Origin: JBFLXB01 sp964570625
GTDB lineage: Bacteria; Nitrospirota; Nitrospiria; 2-01-FULL-66-17
DNA length: 64,000 nt
Direction of reading: 5' to 3'
NCBI GenBank assembly: GCA_964570625.1
Contig: CAZMYW010000029.1
Span: forward strand, 1-64,000
Position 1 is the stretch's first letter. Every line of letters begins with the position of its first letter. Shown piece by piece: positions 43,517-51,967 of this stretch. The notes under the pieces were generated by a model. That model saw only the letters and a list, made by a program, of their open reading frames with translations. It made no database searches and was not told the origin of the DNA. Both the position numbers and the translations under genes were made by a program.

Positions 43517-43970
43517 GGACGCGCTCCGCCTCCCGCTGCGCCATCACCCCCGGGTCGTGTTTGACGATATCGTCCAGGATGCCGTTGACGAACGCCCCAG
43601 AATCTTCCCCCCCATATTTTTTGGCGATATCGATGGCTTCGTTCAACACGACGCGTTCGGGAATATCCGGGACATACAGCAGTTCGTAGACCGCCACGCG
43701 CAGGACGTTGCGATCCACCGCCGCCATTCGAGCCATCGCCCAGTTTCGGGCGTGACGCGCGATGACCGCGTCGATATCCTCAACGTGAGCCGCCACTCCG
43801 CGCACGAGCGTCTCCGCAAAGGTCTGGACCTCCGGTGCCGCACGGCGTTCGGACCAAAACGCGCCGAAATCGGACACCTCGCGGCCGGCGGTCGGCTGAC
43901 CGGCGCCAGTAAGGTCGGAGCCGAACAGGAGTTGCAACGCGTACTCTCTTCCTTTACGACGCAGACCCAC
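43494..43970 (-). CDS. nusB: Transcription antitermination protein NusB
   Basis: NusB, 158 residues, binds boxA RNA with NusE in rRNA antitermination. The family pattern is present: RRKGREYALQLLFGSDL at the start, and DRNVLRVAVYELLYVPDIPERVVLNEAIDIAKKYG, FVNGILDDIVK at the end. It follows ribH by one base. The ribBA-ribH-nusB order is widespread in bacteria. Its 3' end overlaps the next gene. Confidence 0.92.
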   Translation of the reverse strand: MGLRRKGREYALQLLFGSDLTGAGQPTAGREVSDFGAFWSERRAAPEVQTFAETLVRGVAAHVEDIDAVIARHARNWAMARMAAVDRNVLRVAVYELLYVPDIPERVVLNEAIDIAKKYGGEDSGAFVNGILDDIVKHDPGVMAQREAERVHASDGRL

Positions 43971-43971
43971 G

Positions 43972-44484
43972 TCACTCCCTTTGCGCGAATTGTTTGGCGA
44001 GAAGCGCCATCTCGATCGCGGTGCGCGCGGCTTCCGCGCCCCGATTGAGGCCTGCTGGGTCCGCCCGCTCTTCCGCCTGCTCCACCGTCTCGGTGGTGAG
44101 GACTCCGAACACGATGGGCCGCCCTTCGGTCAGCGCCACGTTCATGATGCCCTCGGATACGGCCCGTGCAATATATTCGAAGTGCGGCGTGCCGCCGCGG
44201 ATCACCGCGCCTAAACAAATGACGGCGTCGACTCGCCCGTCTCGGCACAACCACTGCGCCGCCAGAGGCAACTCAAACGCGCCCGGCACGTGCACCACCC
44301 TAACGGTGCGTCGATCCACGCCGTGAGACGCGAGGGTCGCCAGGGCGGCAGTAACCAATTGCTCCGTGATCCCTTCATTAAATCGGCTGGCGGCGATGGC
44401 CACGCGCAGACCGCGTCCCGAACCGGCACGGGTTGCGGCCCGAGACCGCCGACCCGGGCCCTTACCCGCACTACGCGGCGTCAT
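43972..44484 (-). CDS. ribH: 6,7-dimethyl-8-ribityllumazine synthase RibH
   Basis: RibH, 170 residues, joins the ribitylamino-uracil with dihydroxybutanone phosphate to make lumazine. VAIAASRFNEGITEQLV, VPGAFELPLAAQWL and LGAVIRGGTPHFEYIA are the family motifs, with the catalytic His in TPHFEY. A 25-residue basic tail precedes the fold. GGTPHF replaces the usual GDTPHF. The start overlaps the ribBA stop (ATGA). ribE and ribD are not in the window. Confidence 0.93.
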   Translation of the reverse strand: MTPRSAGKGPGRRSRAATRAGSGRGLRVAIAASRFNEGITEQLVTAALATLASHGVDRRTVRVVHVPGAFELPLAAQWLCRDGRVDAVICLGAVIRGGTPHFEYIARAVSEGIMNVALTEGRPIVFGVLTTETVEQAEERADPAGLNRGAEAARTAIEMALLAKQFAQRE

Positions 44485-45683
44485 ACGCGGTTGAGCATGT
44501 GGCCGAGCTTCTGCTTCTTCGTCCGGAGATACTCGCGGTTGCCTTCGTGAGGATGCGTCTCGATCGGAACCCGCTCCGTCACCGTCAGCCCGTACCCATC
44601 CAGCCCGACCACTTTCCGAGGGTTGTTCGTCATCAATCGAATCCGTCTGATGCCGAGATCCACGAGAATTTGGGCGCCGATCCCGTAATCGCGCAAATCG
44701 GGTTCAAAACCGAGGGCGAGGTTCGCCTCCACCGTGTCTTGGCCGTGGTCTTGCAACGTGTACGCCTTGATCTTGTTGACCAGCCCGATTCCTCGGCCCT
44801 CTTGATTGAGGTACAGGAGCACGCCACTGCCTTCTTTCTCGATCTGAGCCATTGCAGCGTGTAGTTGGTCGCCGCAGTCGCACCGCATGGAACTGAACAC
44901 GTCGCCCGTCACACACCCCGAATGCACTCGAACGAGCGCCACGTCGTCCTGACTGACCGCGCCTTTCACCAGCGCGACGTGTGTCCCGTGGTCGATCGTA
45001 TTTTCGTACACCACCACGTGGAAATCTCCGTAACGGGTCGGCAGTTCCGCCTCGGCGAGACGACGAATGAACGACTCCCGCTTCAAGCGGTACTCGATCA
45101 GGTGTTTGATCGTGACCACCTTGAGGCCGTGCTCGCGCGCAAACGCCCTGAGCTCGGGCACCCGTGACATGGTGCCGTCTTCATTCATGATTTCGCAGAT
45201 GACGCCCGCCGGGGTCAGCCCCGCCAAACGCGCCAAGTCGACCGACCCCTCGGTCTGTCCCGCACGTTTGAGCACGCCTCCGGGCTGCGCGCGGATTGGA
45301 AACACGTGTCCTGGCTTGGCGAGGTCCGAGGGCTTCGTCGCGGGGTCGATGATCGTGCGGATGGTCGCAGCGCGATCGCCGGCCGAAATCCCGGTGGTGA
45401 CGCCGGCACGTGCGTCAACCGAGACCGTGAACGCCGTGCCGAACGTGGCGGTATTTTCCGACGCCATGGGGCCCAATTGCAGGGCATCCGCACGCTCGGG
45501 CGTCAGCGTGACGCAGACCAAGCCTCGGGCATGCCGAGCCATGAAGTTGATGGCTTCGGGGGTTACCTTTTCCGCAGCCAATACGAGGTCCCCCTCATTT
45601 TCCCGGTCCTCGTCGTCGATCAAAATAACCATCCGGCCGGCTGCGACTTCGGCGATGGCGGATTCGATGGTGTCAAATTCCAT
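44481..45683 (-). CDS. ribBA: Bifunctional RibBA (DHBP synthase / GTP cyclohydrolase II)
   Basis: A 400-residue fusion that supplies both precursors of riboflavin. The RibB half has VILIDDEDRENEGDL and MARHARGLVCVTLTPERA with QTEGSVDLARLAGL. The RibA half has the zinc site CVTGDVFSSMRCDCGDQL and LYLNQEGRGIGL. ATG 45683 (MEFDTIESA) follows AGGA; upstream codons belong to the leader. No FMN riboswitch is evident in the short 87-bp gap to the upstream gene. It is first in the ribBA-ribH-nusB run. Confidence 0.95.
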   Translation of the reverse strand: MEFDTIESAIAEVAAGRMVILIDDEDRENEGDLVLAAEKVTPEAINFMARHARGLVCVTLTPERADALQLGPMASENTATFGTAFTVSVDARAGVTTGISAGDRAATIRTIIDPATKPSDLAKPGHVFPIRAQPGGVLKRAGQTEGSVDLARLAGLTPAGVICEIMNEDGTMSRVPELRAFAREHGLKVVTIKHLIEYRLKRESFIRRLAEAELPTRYGDFHVVVYENTIDHGTHVALVKGAVSQDDVALVRVHSGCVTGDVFSSMRCDCGDQLHAAMAQIEKEGSGVLLYLNQEGRGIGLVNKIKAYTLQDHGQDTVEANLALGFEPDLRDYGIGAQILVDLGIRRIRLMTNNPRKVVGLDGYGLTVTERVPIETHPHEGNREYLRTKKQKLGHMLNRV

Positions 45684-45770
45684 TGATTTTTCCTGGAGTT
45701 TGGCTGAGATTCCTATCATAGAAAAGCCCACAGGCTTTGTCAATTGCGCCCCCCCCAGTCGCCCCCTCCG

Positions 45771-47504
45771 CTACTGCGCGTGCGATGGGGGAAGACCGCC
45801 GTCGCTGCCATCGAGTTCAGCCAATCGTTGCCGCGCCTTCTGCATGTTGAGCATCGTGCCGGGCTGACGGGGTGCCAGCTCCAGGAACCGCCGATAGGCG
45901 GCCGCAGCCTGGTCACGATGTCCAGCGCCCTGCAGAATGAGGCCCAGGTTGAAGTACGGCGTGGCCAAGTCCGGCGTCACACGGACCGCGGCGCGAAACG
46001 CGTCCATCGCTTGATCGCGATCGCCGCTCGCGAGGTAGATCGCCCCCAGGTTGTTGTACAACATGCCGTTGCTGGGAAATCGCTCCAACGCCCGTTGATA
46101 GATCTCCGCCGCCGCCGGGTACTCGCCACGGGCCTGAAACGCGGCCCCCAGATTCACATACGCCGCCTGGTTCCCCGACGCCTTGTCGAGCACATCGCGC
46201 CACAAGCTGATGTCGTCCCGCCACACGGGGTTCCGCAGGACCACGGCCATGCCCATCGCCCCGAGCAATAGCAGCACCCCGGCACGCCGAGCCATCCGCC
46301 GCTTCGCGACACCGTCTCTCTCCCAGGCCCAGGCCAACAACGGACCGGCGACCAACGTAACCGCCGCGGCGGACAGATACCCTCGGTTTTCCTGATACAG
46401 CGCGAGCGTGGTCATCATCGTCAAGGGCACCAGGGGGACTAGCGCGACCACAAACCACATGGCCGAATACGCGAGCACGGGCGCGCGGCGACGGACCACC
46501 GTCCCGGCTATCAGGAGACTCGCCACGACCGTCACGGCGCCGAACGCCTGGAGTGTGAGGTGGCGGATCGGGCCGAACGGGTGTGAAATCGACAGATTGA
46601 TGGGAACCAGCTGGCCGCTCAGCGTTTTCGCCACCACGGCGGCAAACGTCAGTCCGACCGTCACCAGGTCCCCGTGGTACGCTGCAGGCATCACGTCCGC
46701 CATCATGACACGGCGGAACACCACGTAAGCGAGGGTGAGCGCCACGAACGGCACATGAGGCTGTATCCAGCGCCGCAGGTTCGACCACTGCCTCTGGCCA
46801 ACGATCACGTCGTACCCGATCAACAACACCGGGACGATCACCGCAGCCTCCTTAGCCAGCAATGACGCCAGGTACGCCACGACCGACAGCACTAGCAGGG
46901 TCACTCGTCCGCTCGCACGATATCGGATAAATCCGACGACCGCGGCCAACGCCGCCACGCTATAGAGGACAGACGAGCGCGCCGTGATGTAGTTCACGGC
47001 CTCGGTATGGATCGGATGCAGGGCAAAGACCAAACCACCGAGCCACGCCGCACCCGCCTGGCCCGATAGATTCCATACGAGCAGAACCACCACGAGCGCC
47101 GCGGCCACGTGCAGCGCGATGTTGATGACGTGGTAGCCCTCGGGGTTGGACTTTCCCCACCAGTAATTGAGCCCGTAACTCGCCATCACGAGTGGACGAT
47201 ACGACGCCCCCCCTTCTTGTTTGCCGATCGCGACGGACCAAAAATGCTCGGGCACCCGTTCGACGTGTTGGACCGACGGGTTCTGGAGGATCGTCGACAC
47301 GTCATCGTAGTGAAAGCTGTTGGGCAGCGAATTCGCGTAGACGGCGACCGTGGCGCCGATCAACACCGCCCAGCCCCACCAAGGCAGCGGCGGAGCGGCG
47401 GAGCGAGGCGGATCAACCCTGGAGAATCGGGCGGTCACCGATCGGACCACACGCCGCCAGCCGTTGGTTGCGTTCTTCGTGGGAGCAGACCGTGGAGAAC
47501 TCAC
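45771..47504 (-). CDS. TMTC-like membrane protein with C-terminal TPR repeats
   Basis: A 577-residue protein with about ten membrane helices (from WWGWAVLIGATVAVYANSL) and four TPR repeats in the last 150 residues (AAYVNLGAAFQARGEYPAAAEIYQRALERFP). The first loop has the FHYDDVSTI Asp pair and later VFALHPIHTEAVNYITAR, both typical of TMTC/GT-C glycosyltransferases that use polyprenyl-phosphate sugars. The GTG at 47504 follows the cysteine desulfurase-like stop by 17 bp; the long upstream frame is only overlap. A protein O-glycosyltransferase role is inferred. Confidence 0.75.
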   Translation of the reverse strand: MSSPRSAPTKNATNGWRRVVRSVTARFSRVDPPRSAAPPLPWWGWAVLIGATVAVYANSLPNSFHYDDVSTILQNPSVQHVERVPEHFWSVAIGKQEGGASYRPLVMASYGLNYWWGKSNPEGYHVINIALHVAAALVVVLLVWNLSGQAGAAWLGGLVFALHPIHTEAVNYITARSSVLYSVAALAAVVGFIRYRASGRVTLLVLSVVAYLASLLAKEAAVIVPVLLIGYDVIVGQRQWSNLRRWIQPHVPFVALTLAYVVFRRVMMADVMPAAYHGDLVTVGLTFAAVVAKTLSGQLVPINLSISHPFGPIRHLTLQAFGAVTVVASLLIAGTVVRRRAPVLAYSAMWFVVALVPLVPLTMMTTLALYQENRGYLSAAAVTLVAGPLLAWAWERDGVAKRRMARRAGVLLLLGAMGMAVVLRNPVWRDDISLWRDVLDKASGNQAAYVNLGAAFQARGEYPAAAEIYQRALERFPSNGMLYNNLGAIYLASGDRDQAMDAFRAAVRVTPDLATPYFNLGLILQGAGHRDQAAAAYRRFLELAPRQPGTMLNMQKARQRLAELDGSDGGLPPSHAQ

Positions 47505-47521
47505 GACGGTAATCGAATCGA

Positions 47522-48691
47522 CTACCGAACAGGCCGGTACAACGGAGACAGACGGCGCAGGCGTTCGATTATAGGTGGCACACTCCGCAGCACCTCGTGA
47601 ATCTGTTGCTCGGTGGTCTCGCGGTCGAGCGAGAAGACCACCGAGCCCTGGGCCCGCGTCGCCTCGATGCCCACCGCCGTCAACACGTGGGAGACCTGCG
47701 ACGAGACCGTGAAATCGCTGCACGCGGATCCACTGGCGGCTGCCACACCGATTTGGCCCAACGCCCGCACGAAGGCTTCCCCCTCGAGATACTCCACACA
47801 CGCGCTGACATGACCCGGCAACCGCTGGTCGGGATGCCCGGTCAACAAGACACCCGCAATTTCCGCAAGACATTTGGCCAACACGTGATGCAGCCCGAGC
47901 ATCGACGCCTGCCACGCCTTCCCGTGTTCCATGACGAGACCCGCCGCGCGCCCCATCCCAGCAATCGCCGGGACGTTGTGCCCCCCCGCCCGCCGCCCGC
48001 CCTCCTGCACGCCGCCGACCACGATCGGTCCGAGCCGCACACCGCGTCGCACATACAGACAGCCCACGCCAGGAGGTCCATAAAACTGATTGGCTGCGAG
48101 GCTCAGCGCATCTACGCCCAGCGTGCGCATGTCCAGCGGGATCCGCCCTCCAGCCGCCACCGCATCGGTATGAACGACCACACCCCGCTCGCGCGCGACT
48201 CGCGCGATTTCGGCGATCGGCTGGATCGTGCCGATTTCCGGGTTTGCCGTTTGGATCGAAACCAGAGCCGTATCGGGTCGGATAGCCGTGGCGATCGCGC
48301 CAGGATCCACCAAGCCGTGACGATCAACCGGAATGATGGTCAGCGCGGCGCCTTCATGTTCCAGACATCGCGCCGTCTCCAGGATCGATGGATGCTCGAT
48401 CGCGGAAACGATGAGATGCCGGCCCCGCTTGGCGAGCGGTGCCATGAGCCCCCGCAACGCCAACGTGTTGGACTCGGTCCCGCTGCCGGCAAAGACGATT
48501 TCTCGGGCCTCGCACCCGAGCAACCCGGCGACTTGACCGCGCGCGTCCTCCACCGCGGCGCGCGGTTTCTCTCCGAACCCGTGCAACGACATCGGATTGC
48601 CGAAGTTCTCGGTCAACCACGGCAACATGGCGGCCACCACGTCCGGGTGCGGTTTGGTCGCGGCGATCGCGTCGAGGTAGATGGGCGGCAT
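47522..48691 (-). CDS. NifS/IscS-like aminotransferase-fold protein lacking the PLP lysine
   Basis: A 389-residue protein of the cysteine desulfurase family by full-length pattern (DAIAATKPHPDVV, AGSGTESNTLALRG, SAIEHPSIL, GGRRAGGHNVPAIAGMG). The sulfur-carrying Cys324 in SGSACS is kept. The PLP Schiff-base lysine is not: the usual GHK-x-x-GPKGVG reads ANQFYGPPGVG, so Gln202 replaces Lys. Other PLP contacts differ too: HTDAVA lacks the expected Gln, and NPEIG replaces NNEIG. Normal desulfurase chemistry should be lost. Divergent DsrEFH-like genes begin 84 bp away. ATG 48691 is used; GTG 48694 is possible. Confidence 0.85.
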   Translation of the reverse strand: MPPIYLDAIAATKPHPDVVAAMLPWLTENFGNPMSLHGFGEKPRAAVEDARGQVAGLLGCEAREIVFAGSGTESNTLALRGLMAPLAKRGRHLIVSAIEHPSILETARCLEHEGAALTIIPVDRHGLVDPGAIATAIRPDTALVSIQTANPEIGTIQPIAEIARVARERGVVVHTDAVAAGGRIPLDMRTLGVDALSLAANQFYGPPGVGCLYVRRGVRLGPIVVGGVQEGGRRAGGHNVPAIAGMGRAAGLVMEHGKAWQASMLGLHHVLAKCLAEIAGVLLTGHPDQRLPGHVSACVEYLEGEAFVRALGQIGVAAASGSACSDFTVSSQVSHVLTAVGIEATRAQGSVVFSLDRETTEQQIHEVLRSVPPIIERLRRLSPLYRPVR

Positions 48692-48775
48692 CACGGCGGC
48701 ATTCTATCACGCCGGACGCTCCACGCGACAAGCGCCGCGTTGACGCGCCGCTTGGTGGGGTGCTAGCATCGGCCG

Positions 48776-49093
48776 GTGTCTGCAACCCGCCGCAAGCTCG
48801 GGCTCCTGCTGTCCACCGGCCCCGAGCATCCCAATCTCGACACCGTGGCCACCTTGTCGGATACCGCGTTGCGTCGCGGCGACGACGTCTATCTGTATTT
48901 GATCGACGAGGGCACGCGCTGCCTGGACACGCCGTCCGTTCAGCGCCTACCCGGACAGGGAGCCAAACTCTTCGTGTGTGCCTTCGGCGCACAGAAGATG
49001 GGGGTGCCGATCGACGACCGGGCCACGTTCTGCGGCCTGGTCGTGCTCTCGGACATCATCACCGGCTGCGACCGGTTTCTCGCGTTCGACTGA
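48776..49093 (+). CDS. DsrE/TusD-like sulfur-carrier protein
   Basis: A 105-residue member of the DsrE fold (KLGLLLSTGPEHPNLDTVATLSDTALRRGDDVYLYLIDEG). A cysteine in KLFVCAFGAQKMG is at the position of the persulfide cysteine of TusD/DsrE, and two more follow (TFCGLV, ITGCDR). GTG 48776 is used. It starts a three-gene overlap series that mirrors dsrEFH or tusDCB, which relay sulfur as persulfide for tRNA thiolation or dissimilatory sulfur oxidation. No tusA, tusE, mnmA or dsrAB is in the window. Confidence 0.75.
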   Translation: MSATRRKLGLLLSTGPEHPNLDTVATLSDTALRRGDDVYLYLIDEGTRCLDTPSVQRLPGQGAKLFVCAFGAQKMGVPIDDRATFCGLVVLSDIITGCDRFLAFD

Positions 49094-49446
49094 TGCCGGC
49101 CCGCCGCATCCTCGTGTTGATCACCGGTGATCCCATGACCAGCGCCCGGCCGGGTGAGGCCATCCGCATCGCCCTCGGCTTAGGCAGCGGGACCCATACC
49201 GTGTCGGTGGCGCTCCGGGGGCCCGCGGCGGGACTCCTGTTCCCCGAAGCCGAGGATTCCGCCTGCGCGGATGAGGTGGCAACGTACCTGCCTTCGTTGG
49301 CCGAGGCGCTGGAGCCGGGTTTCTACGTCGAGCGCTCCGCGCTCAAAGGCCGCGATCCCGATGAAAGCGACTATCGAATCGTCCCGGTCGATCCACCGGA
49401 CATCGCGAAGTTGATCACTCAAGCGGACCGATTCGTCATCTTCTGA
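49093..49446 (+). CDS. DsrF/TusC-like protein
   Basis: A 117-residue protein of the DsrE/F-like fold. The ATG overlaps the previous stop by one base (TGATG). The N-terminal strand-helix RRILVLITGDPMTSARPGEAIRIALGLGSG and the end IAKLITQADRFVIF fit the family. Only one Cys (DSACAD) is seen. As in TusC or DsrF, it probably forms the structural middle subunit of a hexamer. The assignment rests on gene order and fold pattern. Confidence 0.6.
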   Translation: MPARRILVLITGDPMTSARPGEAIRIALGLGSGTHTVSVALRGPAAGLLFPEAEDSACADEVATYLPSLAEALEPGFYVERSALKGRDPDESDYRIVPVDPPDIAKLITQADRFVIF

Positions 49447-49451
49447 CGCCT

Positions 49452-49709
49452 GTGACGCGCATCCTGCACATCATCAAGTCCGCCGGAGCGATCCATCCGT
49501 GGGATCTACTCGCGCAGGCCGCTCCCGCGGAGTCCTGCTCCGTCGTGTTGGTTCAAGACGCGGTCACGGCACACCGGTCCGCGCCCTGTCCGATCTTCGC
49601 GCTCGCCCGCGACGTGCAAACACGAGGAGCCGATACCCCTCATCCCGTCATCGACGACGATCGGTTCTTGGAAATGATTTGGGAGGCCGACTCTGTCGCG
49701 GTGTGGTGA
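49452..49709 (+). CDS. DsrH/TusB-like protein
   Basis: An 85-residue protein that starts with a short strand and Lys-Ser (ILHIIKSAGAIHPWDLL) and ends with ADSVAVW, close to the DsrH/TusB ending with a Val-rich strand and Trp. Cys in ESCSVVLVQDAV and APCPIF are candidate sulfur sites. GTG 49452 begins 5 bp after the previous stop. Completes the DsrEFH-like trio. Confidence 0.65.
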   Translation: MTRILHIIKSAGAIHPWDLLAQAAPAESCSVVLVQDAVTAHRSAPCPIFALARDVQTRGADTPHPVIDDDRFLEMIWEADSVAVW

Positions 49710-49712
49710 ACG

Positions 49713-50132
49713 CTACTTGCAGGCGGACGTCGTGGACCCCGCCGCCAGGGCCTCGAATTGATAGCGGGTTGAGCGGGTGTCTACGCGGTAGGGCGGCACG
49801 TTGCGGGCGTGGAAACGGGCTTCCACCAGAACCGGGAAACGCTGCTGCTGGACGGGGACTGCGCGTTCGCCGCACCCGTTGATCAACGCCAGCACGTCAT
49901 CGGATCGATTGACGAAAAACGCGAAATCTCCGTCGCCAAAGTCGATGAGCACAGGTTCTCCGTGCGTCACCGCCCCTTGCGCCACGGCGTAGGGATCGGA
50001 TTTGGCCGCTGGTCCGACCGACAGGAGCACGCCCGGAATCGCCCGCACCGGCTCGACGAGCCACCACGACGCGACCGCGACGCCAATCGCCAGCATCCCT
50101 ACTGCCACCAACCACGCGACCGGACGCGGCAT
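49713..50132 (-). CDS. Membrane-anchored or exported protein of unknown function
   Basis: A 139-residue protein with an N-terminal hydrophobic helix (PVAWLVAVGMLAIGVAVASWWL) that may be a signal anchor. The outside part contains AVTHGEPVLIDFGDGDFAFFVNRSDDVLALINGCGERAVP and a C-terminal Cys. No family is recognised. It converges on the DsrH-like gene with 3 bp between stops, so no terminator fits between them. Confidence 0.5.
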   Translation of the reverse strand: MPRPVAWLVAVGMLAIGVAVASWWLVEPVRAIPGVLLSVGPAAKSDPYAVAQGAVTHGEPVLIDFGDGDFAFFVNRSDDVLALINGCGERAVPVQQQRFPVLVEARFHARNVPPYRVDTRSTRYQFEALAAGSTTSACK

Positions 50133-50212
50133 CAGAGACCCTCAAAACAATCGGCGCCCGCCGAAACGGGGCTCGACGGGCGCCGGGGTGGATTCATTCT
50201 CCACACGGAGAC

Positions 50213-50503
50213 TCACTTCTTCATCGTCCCCGAATGATCGTCCTTCATTTCTTTGATCCAGTTGGCGTGTCCACCCGACGTGACGTCCGCGCTGACATGT
50301 GCCCCAACCTTGATCTCGCCTTCTTTCTTCGTCGTCGCCGGATCGATGTGAACCGACTTCATACTTCCATCGGCCATCTTGATCGTCACCATGTCACCTT
50401 CCATTTTGGTGAGTTCGCCGCTCACGTTGCCCATCTCACCAGCTAACGCTACTCCAGCCCACATGAGCGACACTGCGACCCCTGCTAAAACAAATTTTTT
50501 CAT
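50213..50503 (-). CDS. Small periplasmic protein (DUF5666-like OB fold)
   Basis: A 96-residue exported protein. ATG 50503 follows a GGGGGTGAT stretch; the signal peptide is MKKFVLAGVAVSLMWAG, cut near ALAGE. The mature part has five short strands (VSGELTKMEGDMVTIKMADGSMKSVHID, KVGAHVSADVTSGGHANWI), as in small OB-fold periplasmic proteins. It is Met- and His-containing, so it could bind metal; that is a guess. Confidence 0.65.
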   Translation of the reverse strand: MKKFVLAGVAVSLMWAGVALAGEMGNVSGELTKMEGDMVTIKMADGSMKSVHIDPATTKKEGEIKVGAHVSADVTSGGHANWIKEMKDDHSGTMKK

Positions 50504-50545
50504 CTCGATCACCCCCTTCCTCCTCCTTGAGTAACGGGCGGTATG

Positions 50546-51412
50546 CTACCCCCTCGTCTCGACAAAATGCAAGCGGCGCAAGGCCTGCCGCAAGACCCGT
50601 GACGCCACTCGGCGGTAGTCTCCAGCCCGGAGCAGCACGAACGCCTCGGCGAATCCGCGCCCGTGGAGGTGGACCATCGACCGATACGCGTGCAACCCCA
50701 TGATGCACCGGCTGTAGTCGATCGTCGCCATCTGACTCGCAAACTGCGCCAAGGCCCGTTGCTTCCTCTCTGCCACCGACGTGATATCCACCAAGCAGTT
50801 CGGTTCGATCGGCGCCCACACTTCATACCCGCAGCACAGGGGCGACTCGATGCCGCGGGCGACGGACAACGCGGCCAACAGGATCCGGTTGGTTGCTCGG
50901 TGGTCGGGATGGTAATCGGTGGGAAACGGCAGGTACACCAGATCTGGTTTGAGTTCTTCGAGAAGCTCGCGCACCTGCTGCCGCGTGTGGGGCGTCAGAC
51001 ACAACTCTTGGTCGCGATTGTCCAAGAACCGCAGGTCCCGCACGCCCAAGATCTCAGCTGCGCCTCGGGCCTCCTCGCGGCGTGCGGCGGCCAATGCGTC
51101 TTCCAAGCGCTCCCGTTCGTCCGGCGGAAGCGCTCGGGCGTTCAGCGCCGGATCACCCTTGCGCCCGTCGGTCAGATACGCAATGGTGACCGATTCTCCA
51201 GCCAAGACATGGCGGTACAGGCTACCGCCGCAGCCCAAGGTTTCGTCGTCCATGTGCGGCGCCAACACCAGCACTCTCGCCCCCGGGGGACGATCCAGGG
51301 GCGGAGGCACGATCTGCGCTTCAGTCCACAGCGCCGACGTCCCATCTACCAATCGACTCACCCCGCCAGTGCTGCGAGATCTCTGCCGCTTGCCAACCAC
51401 CCGCGTCCCCAT
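50546..51412 (-). CDS. PIG-L/LmbE family deacetylase
   Basis: A 288-residue zinc-dependent N-deacetylase of the PIG-L family. The metal motif is APHMDDE (H53, D55, D56) with the third ligand in the PTDYHPDHRAT region (H-P-D-H). GGACGTGAT precedes ATG 51412. Family members act on GlcNAc-PI, mycothiol/bacillithiol precursors or glycan building blocks. No thiol-synthesis partner is seen nearby, so the substrate is open. Confidence 0.85.
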   Translation of the reverse strand: MGTRVVGKRQRSRSTGGVSRLVDGTSALWTEAQIVPPPLDRPPGARVLVLAPHMDDETLGCGGSLYRHVLAGESVTIAYLTDGRKGDPALNARALPPDERERLEDALAAARREEARGAAEILGVRDLRFLDNRDQELCLTPHTRQQVRELLEELKPDLVYLPFPTDYHPDHRATNRILLAALSVARGIESPLCCGYEVWAPIEPNCLVDITSVAERKQRALAQFASQMATIDYSRCIMGLHAYRSMVHLHGRGFAEAFVLLRAGDYRRVASRVLRQALRRLHFVETRG

Positions 51413-51544
51413 ATCACGTCCTCCAGTGCAAGCCGCCTTCCGTTGAGTATAGACGACCCGCCGGAGTCGTTATTCATACCTTGGCGCAGCAGAAGCAGTG
51501 TGGTAGATTGGAGGGCCGTTTCCTGGCACACATCGGAGGACTCT

Positions 51545-51955
51545 ATGGGGGGCACGAATCCCTATATCGCCAAACCCAAGGTCGATCTGCCGCAGAAACC
51601 CTACACGATTACGTTCGTGAACAAGGGGGTATCCGTGACGGTGGACCCGGCCAAGATTCCCTACGGCCCAACCGGCCAGCCGGGCAGCATTCTCGACATC
51701 GCGCTGGCGGCGGGCATTGAACTCGAACACGTGTGCGGCGGCGTGTGCGCGTGCTCAACCTGCCACGTCATCGTCAAGCAGGGACTGGACTCCTGCAACG
51801 AGGCCACCGACGATGAACTCGACCAGCTCGACGAGGCGCCCGCCACCACGCTCCAATCGCGCCTAGGCTGCCAAACCGTGCCCAACGGCACCAAGGACCT
51901 CGTGGTCGAAATTCCGGCGTGGAACAAGAACCTGGTCAAGGAAGAGCAGCACTAA
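51545..51955 (+). CDS. fdx: 2Fe-2S ferredoxin (adrenodoxin type)
   Basis: A 136-residue plant/adrenodoxin-type ferredoxin. The ATG follows GGAGGAC. The cluster ligands are in HVCGGVCACSTCHV (Cys-x5-Cys-x2-Cys) and the later Cys in RLGCQTV; EEATDDELDQLDEAP is the typical acidic docking helix. Adrenodoxin-type ferredoxins serve Isc cluster assembly. Near the NifS-like and DsrEFH genes it might serve a sulfur or Fe-S function, but isc genes are absent. Orientation is opposite to its neighbours. Confidence 0.9.
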   Translation: MGGTNPYIAKPKVDLPQKPYTITFVNKGVSVTVDPAKIPYGPTGQPGSILDIALAAGIELEHVCGGVCACSTCHVIVKQGLDSCNEATDDELDQLDEAPATTLQSRLGCQTVPNGTKDLVVEIPAWNKNLVKEEQH

Positions 51956-51967
51956 CCAGGGATTTCC

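Noticed and set aside
47505..47915. N-terminal extension of the TMTC-like protein
   Set aside because: It overlaps the NifS-like gene in another frame and yields Cys/Arg-rich non-family sequence; GTG 47504 is a natural start.
50663..51544. Long upstream extension of the ferredoxin frame
   Set aside because: It is antisense to the PIG-L deacetylase; the ferredoxin has its own ATG at 51545 with a good Shine-Dalgarno site.
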